Source of the DNA: Evansella clarkii
GTDB taxonomy: Bacteria; Bacillota; Bacilli; Bacillales; Salisediminibacteriaceae
NCBI RefSeq assembly: GCF_002019695.1
Contig: NZ_KV917376.1
Span: 937,507 to 1,001,506, forward strand
DNA length: 64,000 bases
Reading direction: 5' to 3'
Shown one piece after another: positions 1-7,043 of this stretch. The notes under the pieces are model-generated. The model was not told the origin of the DNA. It was given only the letters and a program-made list of their open reading frames with translations, and did not search any database. Made by a program: the position numbers and the translations under genes. Position 1 is the stretch's first letter. Every line of letters begins with the position of its first letter.

Positions 1-288
1 ATTGGTGTCAATGGTATGGTGACACTGACTACACATAAGCATAATGTTATTAAGAGAATCAATATTTTCATCAGTAATGTCAAATTCTTCAGCAAATTCT
101 CGTCTCGGTCCGCCCTGCTTCCCTTTTCCCTTTGCCTTCCCAATAATATGAGCTCTCTCTCCTATATTTACTTTTGCATCAACATCATCCAAAATTAAGG
201 CCGTCTTACACTTGGCACACATTCCACCTGAACTTACCCATAAAGATCGGTCTTCTGCCGTGGATAATTTAAAAGGGTCCCTGCTCAT
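1..288 (-). CDS. HNH endonuclease-domain protein, N-terminal part; probable CBASS effector (Cap5-like)
   Basis: The gene is cut by the left window edge, so only its first 96 codons are visible. They hold a zinc-type HNH nuclease domain: a CxxC pair at residues 24 and 27, the GERAHI segment with His47, a GPRR segment, and N81 followed by C86-x2-C89-HH and ID. This matches the N-terminal nuclease of Cap5-type (HNH-SAVED) CBASS effectors, where a C-terminal SAVED domain senses the cyclic nucleotide. The SAVED part would lie outside the window and is inferred from context only. The start codon overlaps the cap3 stop as ATGA, and a GAGGTG site precedes it, so it is the last seen gene of the operon. 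An unrelated HNH protein remains possible. Confidence 0.75.
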   Translation of the reverse strand, partial: MSRDPFKLSTAEDRSLWVSSGGMCAKCKTALILDDVDAKVNIGERAHIIGKAKGKGKQGGPRREFAEEFDITDENIDSLNNIMLMCSQCHHTIDTN

Positions 289-761
289 TTATTCCACACC
301 TCTAACTTATTTATTTTTACATTTCTCCGATTACCCACCCACGCTCCGATAGATTCAGTACCGATAATGAAGAAAAAAAGAAGTGATGATTCACACTGTG
401 TCTTTCTCAACACTTTCTTCCACTCCCTTCTATCGTGGAAAGAAGGGGAAGGATGTTTCTCTGGATGAGTGTGCCATTCTCCCAAATAATTAAAGGTGCC
501 ATCACTTTCTTCCCAAATTTCATCAACTAGGTCCTGATGGGTTTCCAGGTGCTTTTTAAAGAAACACCTTTTTCGTATGTCTTTTTCCGTTGGTTCAGTT
601 ATTAAATCAATGATAATGTCATCAGAGTCTTCTATGAACCGTCCCATTAAAACTCCTCCCGCTTCTGTAGCAGTGCTTTCTAGTTGACGATACACACGGA
701 ACCTCTCTATAACCTCATCGTTTATCTTTAATTTAGAGGTTGGACCTAAGATGAAAATCAT
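285..761 (-). CDS. cap3: JAB/JAMM isopeptidase, CBASS Cap3
   Basis: This 158-residue protein is a small JAMM metallopeptidase. The zinc-site pattern is complete: Glu33 in the EAGGVLMG segment, then GEWHTHP giving His97 and His99, then SPSFHD ending in Asp110. In type II CBASS, Cap3 cleaves the isopeptide bond that Cap2 makes between the CD-NTase C-terminus and its target, so it counters activation. The gene overlaps the end of cap2 by ATGA and its stop overlaps the start of the HNH gene, so the three are translationally coupled. The family call is firm from the motif; the CBASS role rests on the neighbours. Confidence 0.9.
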   Translation of the reverse strand: MIFILGPTSKLKINDEVIERFRVYRQLESTATEAGGVLMGRFIEDSDDIIIDLITEPTEKDIRKRCFFKKHLETHQDLVDEIWEESDGTFNYLGEWHTHPEKHPSPSFHDRREWKKVLRKTQCESSLLFFFIIGTESIGAWVGNRRNVKINKLEVWNK

Positions 762-2569
762 GGTGTTTCACCCGCCTGACATATTGCACAATTTACATTC
801 TTATATAGGTAACGAGTATCAAACAGTCTGTCAGAAGAAAATTCATACCTCTGACTTAAGTGATATCCTTGGCTGAGGAGTTCCGAGGAATCACCCTTCC
901 AAGACATAAGCGGGTTGTCTGTTTCTTCTCCTGTCAAAACCCGTAAAGCCAATCTGGTCGCCATAACGGCTGTCTGAAGGGCATCTATTGAACCATAGGG
1001 AGTGAATACAGATTGACACCCTGCTAACGATTTGCGGAAATTCTGACCAGGAGCTGCAAATGACGCCTGGTTTGCAACTAATCGTTTTGGGTCATCAGGT
1101 CGAGAGAATAAACACTGAAAGCAGCCCTTTGTTCCTTTTTTGGTTGATAAGGTATGCCCACCTATACCAAGGGGGTCCAGCCATGTGAAAATGATAGGTG
1201 GCGCGCCGTCCATTTGACGTATCACTTCATTTAAGTATAGCTCTTCCGTCGGGGAACCGAGAGCGATGATAATTAAGTCAGATTCAAGCAACAGTTGAGG
1301 TTCTTCATTGAAGATTTCCAAAATATCCGAGGTTTCATATTCAACCTCGATAAACGGAAATTTATTCTTCATAGCTCTTTTTATCGCCTCTGTCTTAGGA
1401 AAATGATAATATCTATCGGTACCTTTAAAATAAAGATCACTTATTCCTAATTCATGCCGATAAACGTTATCGATATCTAGGGTGTCTTTGTCTACCAAAG
1501 TAAACCTGCCAACCCCCGCTCGTGCTAATTCAAAGCATATCCTGCTTCCTAATGAGCCTAGCCCAACGACCGTCACTCTCTTACCTGAGATTCTGTTATG
1601 CCCCTGGGTTCTATTTAGTAAGTAGCCCTTATCATGTCGTTTGATCTCCAATGGAGTCATTTCAAATACCGCTTGTTTTTTTCTCAAAGGGTGGAGAAAA
1701 GGAAAATGCTTTCCTTTTCCCTGTTGAGCACGGAAATCAAAAAGCTTTAACCCTATAAGAGCTCTTTGCTCTTTTAGAATAGGGATTCCAAGTACGATAT
1801 ACTCTTCATCCCCCTTTTGTATTAATTTCTTCTTCAAATATTGCTTGAGCCTTCTCTTGGTTGAAGCCGTAATATTGTTGTTGATAAGCTTTCGATAGTC
1901 CTTGATATCCCACTTCTCCCAAAATGCAGGTGGTCTCAAGGAAGATGACTTTCTTAAAGGGATATATATTCCTTTGCTCTCTTTAAACTCATCTAACACT
2001 CTGCTGCTATATAAATTGTTCATATATTGAACTGTATTTTCATTGATTCTATCTAATAAAATTGACTTTTTTCGCTTCTCATCGTGATAAACCACTATAT
2101 TTTTAAAACGCTCTTCTGGAGTAATAATAGCATCCACACGGCATATCCCTTCTTGCCTTGACCAAAGCGCTTCAAACTCAACCAAGAAGTCCTCTGAGTT
2201 CAACTTAAGAACGCCCTCTTCCAGCGTTCTTTTTGCACGTTGAAAGGATTCATGTATAATCCCCCTCGGATTGTTCCTATCGAGCAGTACCCCTTCATCA
2301 TGCGAATAGCAGATAAATCCATCTGGCTCTATATGAGGAATAAATCCAGCTTCTTGACGATTCTTCAAGAAATACATTGGCTTTTTCAACGGAAAGTGAG
2401 AAGGAAGAGCAAGCTGAATCGTAATTTGCTCTTCCGACACACTAATCTTCCCCTCGAATGCATAGATAAACTGACTCCGTTCACTTTTTACTTGGTGTAC
2501 ATCTACTGCCTGAACTTCGGTAAAAAGCTCGCCTAAATCCAGATTTTCAATAGTAAAAACATCCGACAT
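758..2569 (-). CDS. cap2: E2-E1 fusion protein, CBASS Cap2 (CD-NTase conjugating enzyme)
   Basis: The 603-residue protein joins an N-terminal E2-like domain to a C-terminal ThiF/E1-like adenylation domain. Cys87 in the segment GFICYSHDEG is the likely E2 cysteine. The nucleotide-binding GLGSLG loop lies at 336-341 and is followed by the expected VDKDTLDIDN acidic strand. Cys518 in AGCQS is a candidate E1 cysteine, and CxxC pairs at 483/486 and 594/597 may bind zinc. In type II CBASS, Cap2 adenylates the CD-NTase C-terminus and ligates it to cell targets, which primes cyclic-nucleotide synthesis. I chose ATG at 2569 because the GTG six bases upstream overlaps the GAGGTG ribosome site. Confidence 0.9.
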   Translation of the reverse strand: MSDVFTIENLDLGELFTEVQAVDVHQVKSERSQFIYAFEGKISVSEEQITIQLALPSHFPLKKPMYFLKNRQEAGFIPHIEPDGFICYSHDEGVLLDRNNPRGIIHESFQRAKRTLEEGVLKLNSEDFLVEFEALWSRQEGICRVDAIITPEERFKNIVVYHDEKRKKSILLDRINENTVQYMNNLYSSRVLDEFKESKGIYIPLRKSSSLRPPAFWEKWDIKDYRKLINNNITASTKRRLKQYLKKKLIQKGDEEYIVLGIPILKEQRALIGLKLFDFRAQQGKGKHFPFLHPLRKKQAVFEMTPLEIKRHDKGYLLNRTQGHNRISGKRVTVVGLGSLGSRICFELARAGVGRFTLVDKDTLDIDNVYRHELGISDLYFKGTDRYYHFPKTEAIKRAMKNKFPFIEVEYETSDILEIFNEEPQLLLESDLIIIALGSPTEELYLNEVIRQMDGAPPIIFTWLDPLGIGGHTLSTKKGTKGCFQCLFSRPDDPKRLVANQASFAAPGQNFRKSLAGCQSVFTPYGSIDALQTAVMATRLALRVLTGEETDNPLMSWKGDSSELLSQGYHLSQRYEFSSDRLFDTRYLYKNVNCAICQAGETP

Positions 2570-2578
2570 AAACACACC

Positions 2579-3616
2579 TCATGCAGAAGAATTGTCTACC
2601 ATGATGGCTGGTCCTCTCTGCTGAGCAGATTCCTTTTTGGTCGGAACAGGGAAGTCTTGTCCGAACACTTTTTGTAAAATTTCGCATGCCTTTACTGGGT
2701 CGGCTTCATCTCTTGCCTCTTTCAAACTATCACGCAAGGATTCCAGTTTTAACTTGAAATTTTTCATTTGGCTGCCTGTCATCTTCTCATAAATATCATT
2801 ATATGGAGGGGTAGGTAGATTTACCTCTAACCGATCTTCCCATTCACCGTCATCGTTAATCCTACAACTAAAAGAGTTAATCATATTTTGAACAAACGAT
2901 TCCAATGCGTCCAAGTCATCGTATATTTTTGTAAATGCGTTATAAGAAAAATGCGGATAAAAATGAGTCAAGCCTGCTACCGTTAACCCTATCCCTGAAG
3001 GTCGGTTCACGACACTCTTAAACTTTAAATCTTTCCATCGCTTTAAATATCGGATAACCCTTCTGAATTGCTTGCGGTCTTCTGAATCAGTAAGGTTTTC
3101 TTTAATGGTTCTCACCAACTCTTTTGGGTCAGAATGCTCCCAGGTCCTGTTATCACTTCCGCTGCCGAGCTTCCCTTTGGCCAGATAAGTTTGACCATCA
3201 ATATTTTCGTTTGAATAGATGGTAAAGTCTACATGGTAATTGCGGTCGTCCTCATCATCTTCACCTTCGAACTTTACAGTCACACAAGGATACTTCATCT
3301 CGGTGTTTTCATAATCATCCTTCAAAGCATTATATACAAGCTTCTTTGTTGTAACTGGATTTGGATAATCTACTGTTGAGATGTTAAACAATAGGCCGAC
3401 ATCGATATCATAGTCACCATCCTCAAATGGCTTAACTCCAGTGTGCATCGTATAGCTACCTTGATGAAAAATATCATACTTGCCTTCTTCAAAGTCGATG
3501 TTTTCTTTTAAGACATCAAGCAACTCCTCACGTTTTTCTCTCAAGACTTTGTTATCATCGATTTCTAACTTGATTGCATCATGAAAACTAAGGAAATAAG
3601 ATTGCAGGTTCCCCAT
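2579..3616 (-). CDS. CD-NTase, cyclic oligonucleotide synthase of type II CBASS
   Basis: The 345-residue protein has the nucleotidyltransferase core of the cGAS/DncV-like family: GS at 53-54, the DxD pair Asp70 and Asp72 in DYDIDVGLLF, and a third acidic residue, Asp130, in HVDFTIY. These enzymes make cyclic di- or trinucleotides when phage infection is sensed; the product cannot be told from sequence alone. The chain ends in a short flexible tail with a small last residue (NSSA), the kind of terminus that Cap2 conjugates. It is the first gene of the operon, has an AGGAGGT site eight bases from its ATG, and is followed by cap2 at once. I leave the clade unassigned. Confidence 0.88.
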   Translation of the reverse strand: MGNLQSYFLSFHDAIKLEIDDNKVLREKREELLDVLKENIDFEEGKYDIFHQGSYTMHTGVKPFEDGDYDIDVGLLFNISTVDYPNPVTTKKLVYNALKDDYENTEMKYPCVTVKFEGEDDEDDRNYHVDFTIYSNENIDGQTYLAKGKLGSGSDNRTWEHSDPKELVRTIKENLTDSEDRKQFRRVIRYLKRWKDLKFKSVVNRPSGIGLTVAGLTHFYPHFSYNAFTKIYDDLDALESFVQNMINSFSCRINDDGEWEDRLEVNLPTPPYNDIYEKMTGSQMKNFKLKLESLRDSLKEARDEADPVKACEILQKVFGQDFPVPTKKESAQQRGPAIMVDNSSA

Positions 3617-3766
3617 CCCTTTGTACCTCCTAATAAAAATTTTTATAGTCTGATGCTTTTGCTTTGGTGTAGGCTTTCCAAAAAGCTAAGTGAGAAGAGA
3701 AATTCATCTAGATAAAAAAGCACTAACGCATACATTCGTGTTGTTGAGATATTAACATTATACCTT

Positions 3767-3810
3767 TATACTATGAAACTTCTTTACGATTACAAAGTCG
3801 TTAAAGTTTC
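3767..3810 (-). promoter_or_regulatory. Putative CBASS operon promoter with overlapping inverted repeat
   Basis: A perfect -10 hexamer TATAAT (reverse complement at 3767-3772) lies about 150 bases upstream of the CD-NTase start. No good -35 is visible. Where the -35 should be lies an interrupted inverted repeat, arms 3775-3789 and 3798-3810, sharing GAAACTT and ACGA. Such an arrangement would suit a repressor site over a weak promoter. This is inference from position and symmetry. Confidence 0.4.
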
Positions 3811-3888
3811 AATATTATGTTAATTCATTTTAATTATAAGTAATTTTTCACGAAAATGTAGTAGTAGCCCCCCTATCCTTCCTACATA

Positions 3889-4080
3889 TTATCTTGCAAC
3901 TGAGTCTTCAACTATCCTGCCCGTGAATTGAATAGCGGCAATTATTATCCTTATTTTAATATTTTTCATTCGATCTTCGTTAATCCCCCGGAAAAAACAA
4001 ACGTCAATCGCATTAAATTCACATGCCCTACAATAATTATTTCCACCCTTAATAATTGGGGTGTGATTTCGTATTAAGAT
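3889..4080 (-). pseudogene. Possible coding remnant with a C-x2-C-x8-C motif, no start codon
   Basis: The 645-base gap between the CD-NTase and nuclease genes is otherwise AT-rich with no gene. On the minus strand it holds a 63-codon open stretch that ends at a TAA at 3889. It has no upstream ATG, GTG or TTG with a ribosome site. It would encode a cysteine-rich piece, YCRACEFNAIDVC, followed by a basic segment. It may be the decayed end of a lost island gene or a chance open frame. No family is recognised. Confidence 0.2.
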
Positions 4081-4261
4081 TTAACGACCAAAATGTGTTC
4101 GACACCTGATATATCCACACTTATAGTACTGTGAATTTCAATGTGAAATACAATCGTTTTACTTAGGCATTTTCTTGTTTGCATCTCTGAATTAACCCGT
4201 TATTCTTTTTCTTAATGGATTTTTTCTGTTTATTTGGAAAATATATTGATGAGGTGATTAG

Positions 4262-5212
4262 ATGGAATTCAATTTAGAGATTTTAAAACAATCATATGGT
4301 GTTTTTAAAGTGGATTACCGACAAGACCAAGGAAAAAGGTATTTCGTATACGGGTATCAGCATGATGAGGAAGAATGGGATTTTGATAATGGAGACCTTT
4401 TAATGGTACTTGATGAAAAGGAGCAAATAAATGAGCTGAAAAGAAACTTTACAATTTTCTATAACAATGAATGGCTTTGTAAAACCTGTTTTAAACATAA
4501 AAAAGTAGAAAGATTAAAAGTAGAAAAAATAAAACATTGGGGATGGACAGCTTGGGAAGGGTTACCAAGTAATTTGATGAAGAAATTGCAAAATAAGATT
4601 CTTGTTGGAATACCTGAGTTTTCTTGGAAAAATGTTAAGAGGCTTGATGATCATAATTCAAATTGTTTTATTGATTTTAACATTTGTACTGAATGCATGA
4701 GTGAGGATGAATATGATAGTAAGTTTTCGGATATTATCAAACAGCTTGAGCTTTGGGAGCTTGAATTGGCTACTGAGGCCATTTTAGAAGGTAACGAAAA
4801 AGTGCTAGAAGGCTATATTGCACACAACATTGAAATAGTCGAAACCGATATGAAATTGATTGATACGCAAGTAAAGGTGAAAGAAGGCGTAATTGATATA
4901 TTGGCTGAAGATAAAAATGGTACCACCTGTATTATTGAATTAAAGGTTAGAACGAATGATAAAAATTTAATTTGGCAGTCTGCGTATTATCAATCAGAAA
5001 TAGAAGAAGACGTAAGAGTGATTACTATAGCACCTTCTTATGAGGACGTAATTAGTAAAGCATTACTGAACGTTAAAAATATTGAGATGAAAATATTTAA
5101 TCGGGATGACAAAGGACTACTTCAGATTGAAAATTTTGAGCCAAACCAAACAGTAAAACTATCCGACAAACTAAGACTATTAGCTAATGAAGAGAAAGAT
5201 AAAGCAATTTAA
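4262..5212 (+). CDS. PDDEXK-type nuclease with CxxC pairs (NucS/DUF91-like C-terminal domain)
   Basis: The 316-residue protein has an N-terminal half with two CxxC pairs, Cys73/76 and Cys142/145, which may form one zinc site. Its C-terminal half reads as a PDDEXK nuclease fold. EGVIDILAED gives Asp212, CIIELKVR gives Glu226 and Lys228, and IWQSAYYQ resembles the conserved helix of NucS-like enzymes. I see no signal peptide or membrane segment. It starts at an ATG with GAGGTGA upstream and stands alone on the plus strand, divergent from the CBASS operon and inside the same island. The substrate is unknown: it may be a separate defence nuclease or an island maintenance protein. The fold call is likely; the role is open. 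Confidence 0.7.
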   Translation: MEFNLEILKQSYGVFKVDYRQDQGKRYFVYGYQHDEEEWDFDNGDLLMVLDEKEQINELKRNFTIFYNNEWLCKTCFKHKKVERLKVEKIKHWGWTAWEGLPSNLMKKLQNKILVGIPEFSWKNVKRLDDHNSNCFIDFNICTECMSEDEYDSKFSDIIKQLELWELELATEAILEGNEKVLEGYIAHNIEIVETDMKLIDTQVKVKEGVIDILAEDKNGTTCIIELKVRTNDKNLIWQSAYYQSEIEEDVRVITIAPSYEDVISKALLNVKNIEMKIFNRDDKGLLQIENFEPNQTVKLSDKLRLLANEEKDKAI

Positions 5213-5295
5213 CCTTTCAAGTTTTTTAGTTATAACATCACTCTAGCTTCGTTCGTTTAATAAAGCATATTATCTTATATTTATTGATGTTTTTT

Positions 5296-5671
5296 TGTTC
5301 CTGCTTTGTTCCTTTTTGGGGTCAAAATGTTCCTTTTTCGGCCTAAATGTTCCTATTTTGCGGTCATTTTTGCATGCGTGCAAGTATTATTTAATATGTA
5401 AGCGGTTTCAGTTTTGCATCGTAATTATGCCGTTTTTGCATGCATGCAAGTAATTTAGACTGATTTGTTCCTTTTTTCCTTCAAATGTCCCTGCGATGTC
5501 CCTGGAGTCACAGGCAAAAAAGGAACAGCTAAATCCTTTCGTATCAAGGGGTCACGCAATTATGTTCCTTTGTTCCTCTTTTTTTTAATGAAAGACTATA
5601 TAAAAAAAATATAATATATACGTATGTTACGCATATAAAGTTTTCTCGAAAAAACCAGGAACGGAGGAACA
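5296..5671. repeat. TGTTCC repeat array in an 800-bp gene-free region of the island
   Basis: The region 5213-6021 holds no gene. It contains seven forward TGTTCC copies, mostly followed by T-rich bases, beginning at 5296, 5307, 5328, 5348, 5466, 5563 and 5571. Two TGTCCC variants begin at 5486 and 5497, and inverted copies GGAACA lie at 5522-5527 and 5666-5671. Spacings of 11 and 20-21 bases are near one or two helical turns. An AT-rich block of A and T runs at 5577-5640 lies inside the array. This is what an iteron-type replication origin or a cooperative protein-binding region would look like; the function is inference. Confidence 0.6.
5367..5452. repeat. Pair of 20-bp direct repeats containing a TGCATGC near-palindrome
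   Basis: Two copies of a 20-base unit, TTTTTGCATGCRTGCAAGTA, lie at 5367-5386 and 5433-5452 with a single mismatch. The core TGCATGCATGCA of the second copy is a perfect palindrome. They sit within the TGTTCC array, with starts 66 bases apart. They probably bind a dimeric protein of the element. Confidence 0.6.
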
Positions 5672-5844
5672 TTTTCGAGTTCGAGGTATGTCTAAAAGGG
5701 AAAAGCTTCCTCAAACGACCGCGACTTTGTTCTGTGACTGAGTTAAAATTTAATATAAAAATCTAATGACTTCGGAAAGCTTTAAGTTGCAGTTGAATAT
5801 CACTAGGCTCCCTTCCCAAAATTTTTAGCGGGATTTCATCAATA

Positions 5845-5888
5845 GAAAAAAGCCGATTATCTTCCAACAATTTGGAAGATAATCGGCT
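5845..5888 (-). terminator. Rho-independent terminator of the excisionase-like gene
   Basis: A 17-base-pair perfect stem (5851-5867 with 5872-5888) with a four-base loop is followed on the minus strand by a run of six T. It lies about 130 bases past the stop of the minus-strand gene at 6022. Confidence 0.85.
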
Positions 5889-6021
5889 ATTTCTTCTGTT
5901 ATGTCTAATTGTGACCGAACAAATGCTGTTGTACTTAGTTCTTCATTTATCCTTCGATACATTAGCCTCATTCAGCCATAGTTTCCTTGTTTACGTATCG
6001 CCTGCCAGCGATTTACTTATT

Positions 6022-6312
6022 TTATATCAGGTTTTCAATTTTTTTATATTTACTCACGAATTTAATAACATCCTCACGATCGACAAGCACCTTACCTTCT
6101 AACTCAATAATTGGTAAGCCAAGTTTTTCCAATTTTTGCAAATGCCCAAAAGAAATGCCAATAAACTCACAACATTGCTTTTTCGTCATAAACCTCCCCG
6201 CTCCACTTTCTTTTTTAGCAGCTTCAAAAGCTTCTTTGCTGAGTTCATAAAATAACTCATAATAATTACTCTTAAACTCATCTGAGACTTGCAATGGTAT
6301 AAAACCCTTCAT
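6022..6312 (-). CDS. Small helix-turn-helix protein, probable excisionase (Xis)
   Basis: The protein has 96 residues from the ATG at 6312, which has a GGGGGAGG site nine bases upstream; an in-frame ATG 15 codons earlier lacks one. The C-terminal half is an excisionase/MerR-type HTH: MTKKQCCEFIGIS, then a recognition helix HLQKLEKLGLP, a wing IIELEGKVLVD, and a helix REDVIKFV. Such proteins bend attachment-site DNA and steer the integrase toward excision, or act as small regulators. It is divergent from the Xre gene, shares a palindrome-bearing control region with it, and lies near the integrase gene. Its AT content is typical of the island. Confidence 0.65.
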   Translation of the reverse strand: MKGFIPLQVSDEFKSNYYELFYELSKEAFEAAKKESGAGRFMTKKQCCEFIGISFGHLQKLEKLGLPIIELEGKVLVDREDVIKFVSKYKKIENLI

Positions 6313-6333
6313 TAGCTTCGTCCTCCCCCTTTG

Positions 6334-6426
6334 TTTACTTAGTAAGTATATTATCACTCACTTAATTGTAAATTATTTCCATATTAATTTCAACTTTTAG
6401 TTAGAAAAAACTTTACTTAGTAAAGT
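6334..6426. promoter_or_regulatory. Divergent control region with two TTTACTTAGTAA operators
   Basis: Two copies of TTTACTTAGTAA lie at 6334-6345 and 6412-6423, one beside each divergent gene. The second copy is part of a longer palindrome, ACTTTACT-T-AGTAAAGT, at 6410-6426. The likely binder is the adjacent Xre protein, giving repressor control of both genes. Confidence 0.6.
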
Positions 6427-6475
6427 AAACATGTGATAATAATGTTAATTAAACTAAAAAAAGGAGGGGATTCTA

Positions 6476-6991
6476 TTGGATGCTAAAGAATTCGGGACCA
6501 AACTCAAAGAGATTCGGAAAAAGAAAAAATTAACTTTACTCGACTTAAAAGAACGAACGGGCTACTCTGATTCTTATTTATCTCAAATAGAAAACGGTTA
6601 TAAAGATTTACCTAAACCCGCCTTACTAAGAAAGCTTGCTATAGGGTTAGACATTTCACCTGTTTATCTAATGAAATTAGCCGGCTACTCTGAGTCTTAT
6701 ATTGATGTTGAGAATGGTCTTGTTATATATGAGGGGAATGAGCCGGTTAAGGATGAAAAATTCCTAAATAAAACAAGAACTATAGATGTCAACCTTCCAT
6801 GTATTGAAGAAGTGAAAACAGAAAACAGAGAGCAATCTATTAGAGAATTATCCGATGACGAATTAAGAAGAAGATTATTTGACCTTCATGATCTTCTTAG
6901 TATGAAGATTGACTTGTACTATAAGAACGAATCTTTAACAGACGAAAAACGTAAAAAAGTTAGAACCATACTTGAATTAATTTTTGAATAA
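6476..6991 (+). CDS. Xre-family transcriptional regulator of the island
   Basis: This 171-residue protein has an N-terminal lambda-repressor type HTH (about residues 6-65) with LTLLDLKERTGYS and SYLSQIENG, then a region rich in charged residues. The start is TTG at 6476: a perfect AAGGAGGGG lies six bases upstream, while the nearby ATG is out of frame. Such proteins keep integrative elements silent, often until DNA damage or quorum signals. No ImmA-type protease gene follows it. It lies 52 bases ahead of the integrase start, so the two may share a transcript. Confidence 0.8.
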   Translation: MDAKEFGTKLKEIRKKKKLTLLDLKERTGYSDSYLSQIENGYKDLPKPALLRKLAIGLDISPVYLMKLAGYSESYIDVENGLVIYEGNEPVKDEKFLNKTRTIDVNLPCIEEVKTENREQSIRELSDDELRRRLFDLHDLLSMKIDLYYKNESLTDEKRKKVRTILELIFE

Positions 6992-7043
6992 GCATTTCCC
7001 TTTCCTGTATATAGCCTGCCAGCGTATTGGAAAGGAGACTATT

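Noticed and set aside
5281..5680. CRISPR array as an explanation of the repeats
   Set aside because: The units are only 6-8 bases, unevenly spaced and in both orientations, with no constant repeat of 23 bases or more and no cas genes.
5872..6250. Two plus-strand open frames opposite the excisionase-like gene
   Set aside because: They overlap the terminator and the real gene on the other strand, lack ribosome sites and have no family features.
6984..7043. Upstream in-frame ATG for the integrase, adding 20 residues
   Set aside because: It lies inside the xre gene and has no ribosome site, while ATG 7044 has AAAGGAG at the right distance and matches the family start.
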